Positions 36,522-45,145 of a stretch of 55,358 nt of DNA are shown here, piece after piece (the stretch's first letter is position 1; each line of letters begins with the position of its first letter). The translations under genes were made by a program, and so were the position numbers. A model generated the notes under the pieces. It searched no databases, was not told the origin of the DNA, and saw only the letters and a program-made list of their open reading frames with translations. Origin of the DNA: Bernardetia sp. (GTDB taxonomy: Bacteria > Bacteroidota > Bacteroidia > Cytophagales > Bernardetiaceae). Location: NCBI RefSeq assembly GCF_020630935.1, contig NZ_JAHDIG010000016.1, forward strand, positions 6,590-61,947. Reading direction: 5' to 3'.

Positions 36522-37040
36522 ATGAAAAAACTTCATATCTTATTCATCGCTCTTTTTGCTTCTTTGTTTGTTATGACTAGCTGGACAGCCGTTGAATACT
36601 ACTCACCAACAGGCGACGAAAGTCCAGGTGATATTTTAGTGGGTAACTGGAAGCCAAGCAATGGACGTTCTGTTATTCGTATCTCAAAAGGCGATAAAGG
36701 TAAAGGACAATCTCCAGACAAATATTATGGTCGTATCGTATGGCTCAAAGAAAAAAATAATGATGACGGAACTCCTCGTTTAGACGTAAATAACCCAGAC
36801 GAATCAAAACGCTCTCAAAAAATATTAGGTATGACAAACATGAGAGATTTAGAGTTTACAGGTACTGCTAATGAGCTAAAGTGGGAAAATGGAAGCATTT
36901 ATGACCCTAATAATGGCTCTGATTATAGCTTTGAAATGACAATGGACAAGAAAAATACTGACATTGTAGATGGGCGTGGTTATATTGGTGTGTCTATGTT
37001 TGGACGTACTGATACGTGGAAACGTCTTGTGAAGAAATAA
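36522..37040 (+). CDS. DUF2147 domain protein, secreted
   Basis: A 172-residue exported protein with a signal peptide (about 1-23). The rest is one DUF2147 domain: ILVGNWKPSNGRSVIRI, YYGRIVWLK, DVNNPDESKRSQKILGM and a C-terminal GRTDTWKRL. The family adopts a lipocalin-like beta structure and is common in Bacteroidota; its ligand and role are not established. It is flanked by terminators on both sides and is a single-gene unit. Confidence 0.88.
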   Translation: MKKLHILFIALFASLFVMTSWTAVEYYSPTGDESPGDILVGNWKPSNGRSVIRISKGDKGKGQSPDKYYGRIVWLKEKNNDDGTPRLDVNNPDESKRSQKILGMTNMRDLEFTGTANELKWENGSIYDPNNGSDYSFEMTMDKKNTDIVDGRGYIGVSMFGRTDTWKRLVKK

Positions 37041-37081
37041 AAATTATAGCACTCTTATTTTAAAAGATATGCTACTACTAC

Positions 37082-37116
37082 AAAACTCTTTCTATTGATT
37101 TAGAAAGAGTTTTTTG
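37082..37116 (+). terminator. Terminator after the DUF2147 gene
   Basis: AAAACTCTTTCTA pairs with TAGAAAGAGTTTT around a six-base loop and is followed by T residues, 41 nt past the stop codon. Confidence 0.9.
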
Positions 37117-37208
37117 TTTGCTTTGTAAGCCTGTGAGGATACAAGTTATCAAAAAACAATTTTTTATTCGAAAAGCTATCAATGTTACAAAATGTAAAAT
37201 AAATTAGT

Positions 37209-37327
37209 CAGTTCAGAATCAATTTGAGCTACAACTTTGGTAGCAAGTAAGTAAAGTCTGCTAGAAAGCATAAGACGGCTACCGAAGAAGAACGTGGGAG
37301 GATTGAGTAGAGTATGATACTGAACTG
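37209..37327. ncRNA. Possible structured RNA, unassigned
   Basis: A closing stem pairs CAGTTCAGaATCA (37209-37221) with TGATaCTGAACTG (37315-37327), 12 of 13 positions. Inside, GCTAC (37228-37232) can pair with GTAGC (37240-37244), or GGTAGC (37239-37244) can pair with GCTACC (37278-37283), but not both. A third hairpin joins GTCTGCT (37256-37262) with AGC and AGAC (37267-37276). No open frame covers it and no known RNA family is recognised. No clear promoter or T-tract supports transcription, so strand and function are open. Confidence 0.35.
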
Positions 37328-37386
37328 TTTTGTGATAGTCTCTGTTGGGGATAGCATACACTAAAAAATATGAAATCAGCTTTTTC

Positions 37387-37547
37387 CCTTTTAAGTAGTT
37401 AGCTGGTATAATTTTGTTATTTTCAAAAGCTAGTGCAATTTTATAAAAAGTTGAATTTTAACTTTGTCAAGGATCTTTTCGAAGAAAAAAACAGACCTTG
37501 ACAATAGTTTTTATAAACTAAATTGTACTACTCAACTACTTAAAAGG
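37387..37547. repeat. 161-bp long-hairpin element with perfect terminal inverted repeats
   Basis: CCTTTTAAGTAGTT (37387-37400) is the exact complement of AACTACTTAAAAGG (37534-37547). TTGTCAAGG (37464-37472) pairs with CCTTGACAA (37496-37504) in the centre, and GTGCAATTTTA-type and TAAATTGTAC-type arms pair imperfectly between them. The whole forms one long imperfect hairpin. It has the form of a miniature inverted-repeat element. No second copy was seen in the window. Confidence 0.65.
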
Positions 37548-37584
37548 TGCTTTGTATTGAGTTCTAAACCAATACAATAGCATT

Positions 37585-37803
37585 ATGAAAAATAAAAAAT
37601 CACTCAAAAAAGCCTTTGGAATCAACGAATTTGGAATGATTGATTATCCTATCAAAATATCAAATGTAAGAATATCACGCATACTAAATGGTAATACCAG
37701 AGGTTGTTCTTTTTGTTTTCCACACGGATACGAAACTAACAATTCAAAATATGGAAAGTATCAACGTTGTTGGAAAAAGTATAGAAAAACTCAGTTTAAG
37801 TAA
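37585..37803 (+). CDS. Small basic CxxC protein
   Basis: A 72-residue, strongly basic protein without a signal peptide. Cys41 and Cys44 form a CxxC, followed by His47 and Cys62, which together could bind zinc. The C-terminus is rich in Lys, Arg and aromatic residues (QRCWKKYRKTQFK), as in nucleic-acid-binding proteins. The family is not recognised. The ATG at 37585 follows the long-hairpin element by 37 nt, and a strong terminator follows. The organised C-terminus makes it a plausible gene, but it is short and could be a chance frame. Confidence 0.55.
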   Translation: MKNKKSLKKAFGINEFGMIDYPIKISNVRISRILNGNTRGCSFCFPHGYETNNSKYGKYQRCWKKYRKTQFK

Positions 37804-37829
37804 CTGAAATACTACTATTACATAATCAA

Positions 37830-37866
37830 AAATCTCCTACTTAAAAGTCATTAAGTAGGAGATTTA
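37830..37866. terminator. Bidirectional terminator before degP
   Basis: AAATCTCCTACTTAA (37830-37844) pairs perfectly with TTAAGTAGGAGATTT (37851-37865). It ends the small CxxC gene from the left and the DegP gene from the right. The string CTACTTAAAAG also occurs in the right end of the 37387-37547 element. Confidence 0.85.
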
Positions 37867-37890
37867 TTCTTATAGATAAAAAACTAAACT

Positions 37891-39399
37891 TTACATCGCA
37901 ATCGCAAAAAATCCTCTTCTGCCTGTTGGATGGAAGCCTTCAATCAAAACACCTCCTGTTTTTCCTTCTAACAGACGGATTACATCTGCCGAAGTATCTA
38001 CTTTTTCTTTATCTATATGCGTGATCACAAAACCTTCTGGCACTCTTGCTTCTTGAAACTTTCCATTTTTAATAGAAGCTATTTTCACACCATTCATTCC
38101 TATTTCAGTAGCTTCTTCAGCAGAAATATCTTGAATTTCTATGCCTAAAGTTTCAATTTTCATAAGTTTTCCTGCCTCATTAGTAACCAGTTCGGTAGTT
38201 CCCAAACGGTTTTTGAGTTCTACATTTGCACTCTTCTCTTTTCCTGCTCTAAGATAAACTACTTCTACTTTATCTCCTGGACGCTTACGTGCAATGCGCT
38301 CTTGAAGCTGTGCTGAAGTATTTACTTGTACGCCATCTACTTCAATGATTACATCTCCTTTTTCTAAGCCAGCCTCTATTGCACCACTATTCTCTGTTAC
38401 ACCAGCAATATAAATTCCACGTACTACAGAGAGGTCTTCTTGTTTGGCAAGTTCTGCTGTAACATCTCTAATCTGAACACCTAAAAGTCCACGCTGAACA
38501 ATACCATGCTCTTTCAAATCAGCTACTACTTTTTTAACAATAGCTGTCGGAACAGCAAATGAATAACCTGCAAATGAACCAGTAGTAGAAGCAATCGCTG
38601 TATTGATTCCAACAAGCTCGCCTTTTGCATTTACAAGTGCGCCTCCACTATTTCCTGGGTTTACAGCAGCATCTGTCTGAATAAATGCTTCAATGCCTAA
38701 TCCATCTCGGCGACGCAAAATATTGATATTTCTCGCTTTAGCACTCACAATCCCAGCTGTTACAGTAGAAGTAAGGTCAAACGGATTTCCCACAGCAAGT
38801 ACCCATTCGCCTACTTGCAAGGCATCAGAGTTGCCAAAATCTACGCTTTGTAATTTCTCGTTTGCTTCAATTTTTAAAAGTGCTAAATCAGTGCTTGGGT
38901 CTGTACCGATAAGTTCGGCAGTATAACTTTGTTGATTATTCATCACAACATCAATACGAGTAGCATTTTCTACTACGTGATTATTGGTAACGATATATCC
39001 ATTGTCTTGAATAATTACTCCCGAACCAGAACCCATTCTTACTTCTCCACTATTATTTCTGTTTCTATCTGGCATTTGTTCTCCAAAAAAGTCTCTAAAA
39101 AGATCTTCCATAGACTGTTGCTGACGGTTACTCATTTGACTAGGATTTCCAAAAGTCTGGATATGTACTACGGCTGGTGTAGCTCGTTTGGCAGCTTCTA
39201 CAAAATTGATACTTTGAGGAGAAAACGTCGGACTAACAGGGTCGGGATTACCAAATCCTGTCTGAACAACTGGCTGGTTTGTCGTCGTAAAATTGACTTG
39301 CTGTTCTGGTGCATAAAAGCTCAAATAAACACCTAAAGCAACGCCTCCACCCACAATGGCAGAAAGCAGAGCTAGAAAGAATAATCCTATTTGTTTCAT
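37891..39399 (-). CDS. degP: DegP/HtrA-type serine endoprotease
   Basis: A 502-residue periplasmic protease and chaperone for misfolded envelope proteins. A signal anchor lies at about 1-28. The trypsin-like domain has the full triad: His141 in VTNNHVVENA, Asp171 in STDLALLKI and Ser251 in NPGNSGGALVN. Two PDZ domains follow (about 300-395 and 410-500), the first clear with GAIEAGLEKGDVIIEVDG. A Gln/Met-rich LA-loop-like stretch lies at about 84-112. It is a single-gene unit with a terminator at 37830-37866. Confidence 0.93.
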   Translation of the reverse strand: MKQIGLFFLALLSAIVGGGVALGVYLSFYAPEQQVNFTTTNQPVVQTGFGNPDPVSPTFSPQSINFVEAAKRATPAVVHIQTFGNPSQMSNRQQQSMEDLFRDFFGEQMPDRNRNNSGEVRMGSGSGVIIQDNGYIVTNNHVVENATRIDVVMNNQQSYTAELIGTDPSTDLALLKIEANEKLQSVDFGNSDALQVGEWVLAVGNPFDLTSTVTAGIVSAKARNINILRRRDGLGIEAFIQTDAAVNPGNSGGALVNAKGELVGINTAIASTTGSFAGYSFAVPTAIVKKVVADLKEHGIVQRGLLGVQIRDVTAELAKQEDLSVVRGIYIAGVTENSGAIEAGLEKGDVIIEVDGVQVNTSAQLQERIARKRPGDKVEVVYLRAGKEKSANVELKNRLGTTELVTNEAGKLMKIETLGIEIQDISAEEATEIGMNGVKIASIKNGKFQEARVPEGFVITHIDKEKVDTSADVIRLLEGKTGGVLIEGFHPTGRRGFFAIAM

Positions 39400-39711
39400 A
39401 ATGTTTTAGTTAGTTTACTTAAATTTTTTAATTGATAGATGTATAAATTTGGACAGTAGATTATTTTGCTATTAACTGCCTTACGTATATTTAGTTCTGA
39501 AATTAACTAATTAAGTTACTTAATTCACTGTCTGTATTGCTAAAGTCGTACTAATTCCAAATACTGCCAAACAGATTAACAATTTCTAAGAATCGCTAAT
39601 AAAAATAAACAAAAAGCAGTCATTTTTTAAGACGGATTATAAAATATAGTGTTAAAAACACTCCTTTAAAATGTCGTTTTGTCAGTCACATAGCCTAAAA
39701 ATAAGACAATA
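39400..39711. other. Intergenic DNA upstream of degP
   Basis: No gene, promoter match or strong hairpin was found in this A/T-rich stretch. Confidence 0.3.
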
Positions 39712-39747
39712 AAAAAATCCTTACTTTTTTGTAAAGCAAGGATTTTC
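39712..39747 (-). terminator. Terminator of the small lipoprotein gene
   Basis: AAAATCCTT pairs with AAGGATTTT around a 15-nt loop, followed on the minus strand by a run of seven T. It lies just past the stop of the lipoprotein gene. Confidence 0.75.
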
Positions 39748-39777
39748 GATTGTATTTTGTAAGCTAATGTGATAAGA

Positions 39778-39933
39778 CTAGCTATTTATTGCAGAATCTT
39801 GAACAGTTGTAGTTGTTTTTTTAGCATAAGTAGGACATGTTTTGTAAGAAGCACAAGAACTAGCCGTAATTACTAAAAGACAACCAATGATTGCTGAAGC
39901 TCTGCGAAGATTTTTGATTGAAGTAATTTTCAT
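39778..39933 (-). CDS. Small lipoprotein, 51 residues
   Basis: The translation starts MKITSIKNLRRASAIIGC and has a hydrophobic segment followed by a lipobox-like TASSC, with the lipidated Cys at residue 27. The mature peptide is only 25 residues and begins ASYKTCPTYAKK. Small Bacteroidota lipoproteins with a CPTY motif after the lipidation site are familiar, but their role is unknown. The gene is backed by the signal sequence, the lipobox and a well-placed terminator. Lgt at 16670 would modify it. Confidence 0.75.
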   Translation of the reverse strand: MKITSIKNLRRASAIIGCLLVITASSCASYKTCPTYAKKTTTTVQDSAINS

Positions 39934-40315
39934 AGGAGTAGAATTTTAGAAGTATGAAATATCTTTAGTTTGAGTCTGATGATTGCAAACACTAGCATTG
40001 CAAAATTACATAAAAACTCCATAACAAATTGTAAGTATATGAAATTTGTTTATTGAACGCTGTTTTGCTCAATTTGTTGTATATTAATGATATAATCAAA
40101 TTGTAGCAAATAACTTGCCTTTTTAGGGAAGCAACTTGTAAAAAGTAGCTAGTTTACAAATAGTTATCGTCTTTTTTTTCGTCGATTATTTCAGATTATT
40201 TACCGAGCATATAGATTGTATGGTGTCTTTATGGCTATAAGTTTGAAAAGTACTGGATAAAAGATACTAAATATCCTATTTCCTACGAGCCTACTCGCAA
40301 CTAATTATTTGAATC
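39934..40315. other. Intergenic DNA upstream of the propeller phosphatase gene
   Basis: No gene was found. A minus-strand TAATTTTG (40001-40008) could be a -7 element for the small lipoprotein, with TTTG only 16 nt further upstream, shorter than usual. No promoter for the plus-strand phosphatase gene was recognised. Confidence 0.3.
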
Positions 40316-43300
40316 ATGAAATTGCTATCTTCTTCTATAAAATTACAAAAGCATTTTAATAGCATTCTATTATTTTTATCTGCTGAATATTTTTTCCTTA
40401 TACTATTTTTCTTCTTTGGAAATAGCACCTTCTCATTTGCTCAACAACTTTCTTCTCAAAACCTTCAAGTTCAGCAAATGCAACAGGCACAAGCCATGAT
40501 GAACTTGCGCTTTAAGAAATTCAATTCCGATGATGGACTTGCTCAAAACAATGTTACAACTATATTGCAAGATACTCGTGGCTTTTTGTGGGTAGGTACA
40601 GGCGATGGACTTAGTCGTTATGATGGATATGAGTTCAAAAATTATACACACGTTGCAGAAGATTCTTCCTCTCTTTCGGGTGGAATGGTAACAGCTCTAC
40701 ATCAAGATGCTAACGGAGTGCTTTGGGTTGGTACAACAAATGGAATTAATAAATATGACTTCACTCAAGACCGTTTTGTACAATATAGACTAAAAGAAAG
40801 TAGAATTTCTAATCTGAATATGCGTACTGTCAGAAGTATCTTTCAAGATAGTTATGGCATTCTTTGGGTAGGAACAGAAAATGGAATCAAGATTTATGAT
40901 AAACTGAATAATAGCATAGAATATTCTCAAGAATATAATGGCTTGACAGATGCTCCTGTGTTGGCTCTTTATGAAGATTATGACAGTACGCTTTGGGTAG
41001 GTACAGAAAGTGGACTTTACCAACTAGATAGAAAACGTAGAGCATTTACTTCTGTATTCATCAATGATGAACAAATTACACAATTTCCTGTCTATACTTT
41101 TTTTGAAGATAAAAAGAGAAATCTTTGGATTGGAACACAAGAAGGAGCATTCAGACTGGATGCAAAAAGAGAAAAATTCCAAAAATATTCTACCAAAACT
41201 ACTCCATATCCTCTTAGCAACGATATTGTAAAAACAATAGCACAAGACCAAAAAGGAGATATTTGGATAGGCACGTACGGAGGAGGAATCAATCGTATTG
41301 TTGCCAAAACCAATCAGGTTATACATATTCAAAAAAATGATGCTGAACAATATTCGTTGAGTGATGATATTGTACAAACCATTTATCACGACCGAAGTGG
41401 AATTATATGGATAGGAACGTATGATGGATTAAATAAATATGATGAGGAAAAAGAAGTTTTCTACAATTATCCTATTCCATTGCAGTATGTAGCTCACAAT
41501 TTACAGAAAGAAATATGGGCAATAGAACAAGATTATTTGGGCAATACATGGCTAGGAACAGAAAATGGATTGTATGTTTACATGCCCAAACCTGAATCTA
41601 CTCAGTGGGAACTTATCAAGATTAGTGATAAAATAGGACTTCGTGGCAAACATATTCTTAGTCTTTTAGAAGATAAAAAAGGAAATTTATGGATAGGGAC
41701 ATTACAAGATGGATTGTATAAATATTCTCTCAAATCGCTTGGTTCGGCTGGTAACTCTACCTCTGAAGCAATTCCTTTTGACCTCACTCAACTTGCTAAC
41801 AAACCTTCAAAGACTGACCCTCAACTGGCAGAAAATAGTATTTGGACAATGATGCAAGATACGTATAACGATATTTGGGTAGGAACAAATAATGGATTAT
41901 ATGCCATAAAAGACAAATCGGAAGAGGTTCATAAATATACTGAAAGAGATGGTTCTGGCTTGAGTGATAACTCAATTTGGGCATTATTACAAGACCGTTA
42001 TGGTATTCTTTGGGTAGGAACAAGTAATGGACTAAACCGTTTTAGAAAGCAAAGCAATGATTTTCTTACCTATAATCAAGCTAATGATAATACGGGTGGT
42101 TTGAGCAATGGCTATATTGTTACGCTTTTTGAAGATGAAACAGGCGTGCTTTGGGCTGGTACGCACGGAGGAGGTCTGAACCGTTTTCATAAAGAAGCTG
42201 ATAATTTTACGCATTATACAGAAAAAGACGGATTGCCTGATGGTGTTATTTATGCTATCGAACAAGATAATAGTCGTCATTTGTGGATTAGTACCAACCG
42301 AGGACTTTCAAGATTTAATATCGATACACAAGTATTTAGAAACTACGATGCCAACGACGGATTACCTAGTAATCGTTTCAATCATAATGCAGTAGAGAGA
42401 ACAAAAAATGGAGAACTTATCTTTGGAACAACCTACGGAATTACAGTCTTTCATCCAGATAGCATCAAAGACAACAACTATATTCCACCTGTTTATCTTA
42501 CAAATCTCAAAATTTTGGGAAGAGATATTCGTGCTAACGACGAGACAGGCATTTTGAGTAGAAATATTGCTCAAACAGATATGATAACCCTTTCTCATGG
42601 ACAAAATAGCTTTACAGTAGATTTTGTTGCTCTAAATTATCGTCTTCCTAAAAAGACAGTCTATATGTACAAACTAGAAGGTTTCGATGATGAGTGGCAC
42701 TATACTTCATATAGAAATCATACAGCTTCTTACACCAATTTACCCGAAGGAAGAGAATATATTTTGAGGGTAAAAGCTGCAAATAGTGATGGCTATTGGA
42801 ATGAAAGTGGCGCAACCTTACGCATTTATATAAAACCTCCTTACTGGGAAGCTATATGGTTTAAAATTGCCTTAGCAATGCTTTTTATGAGTGCGATAGC
42901 CTCGTTTTGGTTTTGGAGAAATGGAGAAATGCAAAAGCAAAAAAGTCGTCTTTCATTAGAAGTACATCAGAGAACCAACGAGCTAGAGCAAGAAAAAGAA
43001 AAATTACAAATTGCTTATAATGAAATATCTAGCCAAAGCCGTCAGATTTTGGATATGAATGCCGTTTTGAAGCAAAAACAAGCCGAAGTAATGGCACAAC
43101 GAGACGACCTTTCAAAGCAAAGAAATGAAATAGAAAATTCGTATCAGAATGTTCGTGTACTTTCAGATATTGGTCAGCAAGTTACGGCAACCTTAGATTT
43201 TGACCAAATGGTGTCTGTTCTTTATCAGCACGTCAATACATTAATGGATGCTCCAGGTTTTGGTATTGGTGTTTTGAATGAAAAGAGTAATCTTATTGAA

Positions 43301-44446
43301 TTTAGAGGATATTCTGTTGAAGGAAGCCAACTCAATTACGATTTTAATGCTGCGAGAGACAAGACTTTACTTTCTGCTTGGGCAATTCGCAACCAAAAAG
43401 AAGTAAAAATAGGAGATTTGCAAAGCGAATACGCCAAGTATGTTGCTGGCGAAGTGGTGGCTGTGGGAAATACCATTCCAAAATCATTGATTTATCTGCC
43501 TTTGGCAATCAAAAACCGTCCTGTGGGAGTTTTGACCGTACAATCATTACAAAAAAACACATATTCAGACCGTCATCTGACATTGCTAAAAGGGCTTGCT
43601 TCGTATGTTTCTATTGCACTAGACAATATTCACAACTATTCTGAACTGGGCGAGGCTAAAAATTTGATTCAAGAAAGTAGTGTTCGCATTATGGACAGTC
43701 TGCGCTATGCTCAAACAATTCAAGAGGCAATTTTGCCAACACAAGATATGTTTGAGAACAATTTTGATGATTCTTTCATTATGTTTCAGCCTAAAGACGT
43801 TGTTTCTGGAGATTTTTACTGGCTTAGAGAAATTGATGGTCGTACTTTTATTGCCTCTGTGGATTGTACGGGACATGGCGTTCCAGGGGCATTTATGTCA
43901 ATGATTGGAAGTAGATTATTAAATGAAATTATTAATGAAGCCAATGTTTTAGAACCAGCCAAAATTTTGGATGAATTGCATGTGCGCCTAAAAAATGCTC
44001 TCAAGCAAGAAGACTCTAAAAACGATGATGGAATGGATGTTTCTCTATGTAGAATAGATGCTTTAGAGGAAGATACCCTAGAAAGAGAAATTGTTTTTGC
44101 AGGAGCAAAACGCCATGCCGTTTGGGTAAGCAGAGGTGAATCTCATATTTTGAAAGGCGATAAAAAATCTATTGGTGGATGGAGAAAAAACAAAAAACGT
44201 CCGTTTATCCAACTACAAATGACAGCTAAAAAAGGCGATGCACTTTATTTATTTACTGATGGAATTACTGACCAAAACAATGTAGCAGGAGCAAAATATG
44301 GTTCGAAACGACTACATCAGCTCTTAAATCAGAATGCAGATTTTGATATGAGTGAACAAAAAACTATTTTAGAAGAAGATTTGGCTCGTCATCAAGGAAA
44401 TCAAAAACAGAGAGATGATATTACTCTTATCGGAATTAGACTATAA
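40316..44446 (+). CDS. Propeller receptor with GAF and PP2C phosphatase output
   Basis: A 1376-residue transmembrane protein. A long signal sequence (to about residue 43) is followed by some fourteen Reg_prop blades (about 55-745) with repeated LWVGT/IWIGT motifs, arranged like the periplasmic sensor of hybrid systems, then a Y_Y_Y domain (about 775-838). After a membrane helix (about 845-868) come a coiled coil (about 870-945), a GAF domain (about 948-1108) and a SpoIIE/PP2C phosphatase (about 1120-1376) with DVVSGDFYWL and DCTGHGVPGAFM. The phosphatase replaces the kinase normally joined to such propellers. A SiaB-type kinase gene follows 126 nt downstream, suggesting an antagonistic pair. 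Confidence 0.92.
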   Translation: MKLLSSSIKLQKHFNSILLFLSAEYFFLILFFFFGNSTFSFAQQLSSQNLQVQQMQQAQAMMNLRFKKFNSDDGLAQNNVTTILQDTRGFLWVGTGDGLSRYDGYEFKNYTHVAEDSSSLSGGMVTALHQDANGVLWVGTTNGINKYDFTQDRFVQYRLKESRISNLNMRTVRSIFQDSYGILWVGTENGIKIYDKLNNSIEYSQEYNGLTDAPVLALYEDYDSTLWVGTESGLYQLDRKRRAFTSVFINDEQITQFPVYTFFEDKKRNLWIGTQEGAFRLDAKREKFQKYSTKTTPYPLSNDIVKTIAQDQKGDIWIGTYGGGINRIVAKTNQVIHIQKNDAEQYSLSDDIVQTIYHDRSGIIWIGTYDGLNKYDEEKEVFYNYPIPLQYVAHNLQKEIWAIEQDYLGNTWLGTENGLYVYMPKPESTQWELIKISDKIGLRGKHILSLLEDKKGNLWIGTLQDGLYKYSLKSLGSAGNSTSEAIPFDLTQLANKPSKTDPQLAENSIWTMMQDTYNDIWVGTNNGLYAIKDKSEEVHKYTERDGSGLSDNSIWALLQDRYGILWVGTSNGLNRFRKQSNDFLTYNQANDNTGGLSNGYIVTLFEDETGVLWAGTHGGGLNRFHKEADNFTHYTEKDGLPDGVIYAIEQDNSRHLWISTNRGLSRFNIDTQVFRNYDANDGLPSNRFNHNAVERTKNGELIFGTTYGITVFHPDSIKDNNYIPPVYLTNLKILGRDIRANDETGILSRNIAQTDMITLSHGQNSFTVDFVALNYRLPKKTVYMYKLEGFDDEWHYTSYRNHTASYTNLPEGREYILRVKAANSDGYWNESGATLRIYIKPPYWEAIWFKIALAMLFMSAIASFWFWRNGEMQKQKSRLSLEVHQRTNELEQEKEKLQIAYNEISSQSRQILDMNAVLKQKQAEVMAQRDDLSKQRNEIENSYQNVRVLSDIGQQVTATLDFDQMVSVLYQHVNTLMDAPGFGIGVLNEKSNLIEFRGYSVEGSQLNYDFNAARDKTLLSAWAIRNQKEVKIGDLQSEYAKYVAGEVVAVGNTIPKSLIYLPLAIKNRPVGVLTVQSLQKNTYSDRHLTLLKGLASYVSIALDNIHNYSELGEAKNLIQESSVRIMDSLRYAQTIQEAILPTQDMFENNFDDSFIMFQPKDVVSGDFYWLREIDGRTFIASVDCTGHGVPGAFMSMIGSRLLNEIINEANVLEPAKILDELHVRLKNALKQEDSKNDDGMDVSLCRIDALEEDTLEREIVFAGAKRHAVWVSRGESHILKGDKKSIGGWRKNKKRPFIQLQMTAKKGDALYLFTDGITDQNNVAGAKYGSKRLHQLLNQNADFDMSEQKTILEEDLARHQGNQKQRDDITLIGIRL

Positions 44447-44462
44447 TTGATAATGGTCAATG

Positions 44463-44561
44463 GTTAGTGATAAATGATGAATGAAAAATACTTTAAACAT
44501 AAAATAAATACATTTCTTCTAGCTTACACATCTTTCACTGGTAACTAATTACTGCTAACTG
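44463..44561. repeat. Dispersed intergenic repeat, copy A
   Basis: It begins with GTTAGTGA and contains TGATGAATGAAAAATAC (44475-44491), identical to 50479-50495. It ends with TTACTGCTAACTG (44549-44561), also found twice at 50521-50547. The middle part differs. The repeat separates the propeller phosphatase from the SiaB-type kinase. Confidence 0.7.
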
Positions 44562-44572
44562 AACACTGAAAA

Positions 44573-45118
44573 ATGCTTGATTTATACCCTTCTCTAACAC
44601 AAAAAGACGTTATTCTGATGTATCAAGGTGCTATGTCTCAAACTATCTTGGCTACCATGGCGTTGCCTTTGCGTGAGACAGAAGAAGATTATTTGATTAG
44701 TAAACGTCTTTTTGCAATCATTATAGAATTAGGACAAAATATCAATCATTATTCTGAAAAAAGAGAGTTTTCTATTGCTGACAGAAGAGAAGTAGGCTGT
44801 GGAATGTTGGTGGTACAAAAAACAGATACAGAGTATATTTTTACGGCAGCTAATAAAATAAAGACCAGCAAAATAGAAAAAATGAAAAAACACTGTGAAC
44901 ATATCAACTCTCTCAATAGTAAAAAACTAAGAAGTTTTTATCGTTCGCAGCGTCGTGCTACTCGTGATGATGGACGTTACGGAGGAAATATTGGCTTTAT
45001 AGAAATGGTTAGAAGGTCTCACAACCCACTAGAGACTAAGTTTACCCTTTCAACAAAAGATTCAACAATGGCTTACTTTTCTATTCAAGTAAAGATGAGT
45101 AGAATAGATGTTTTTTAG
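44573..45118 (+). CDS. SiaB family protein kinase (DUF6272)
   Basis: A 181-residue cytoplasmic protein of the GHKL-like SiaB family. LFAIIIELGQNINHYSEKREF is the N-box-like region and GGNIGFIEMVRRS the region near the C-terminal ATP lid. In Pseudomonas SiaB phosphorylates SiaC, the PP2C enzyme SiaA removes the phosphate, and SiaC controls the diguanylate cyclase SiaD. Here the kinase follows a propeller-GAF-PP2C protein that would be the SiaA-like partner. No SiaC-type (DUF1987) gene lies in the window. Confidence 0.82.
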   Translation: MLDLYPSLTQKDVILMYQGAMSQTILATMALPLRETEEDYLISKRLFAIIIELGQNINHYSEKREFSIADRREVGCGMLVVQKTDTEYIFTAANKIKTSKIEKMKKHCEHINSLNSKKLRSFYRSQRRATRDDGRYGGNIGFIEMVRRSHNPLETKFTLSTKDSTMAYFSIQVKMSRIDVF

Positions 45119-45145
45119 GCGATTTTTTCTAAACAAACTCTCAAA

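Noticed and set aside
37441-37547. Retron-like or riboswitch-like RNA with a reverse transcriptase partner
   Set aside because: The inverted ends recalled msr-msd RNAs, but no reverse transcriptase gene is nearby and the fold is one simple long hairpin.
41024-41389. Series of antisense open frames opposite the propeller phosphatase
   Set aside because: They mirror the repeated WIGT blades of the propeller. Their regular occurrence comes from the repeat, not from real genes.
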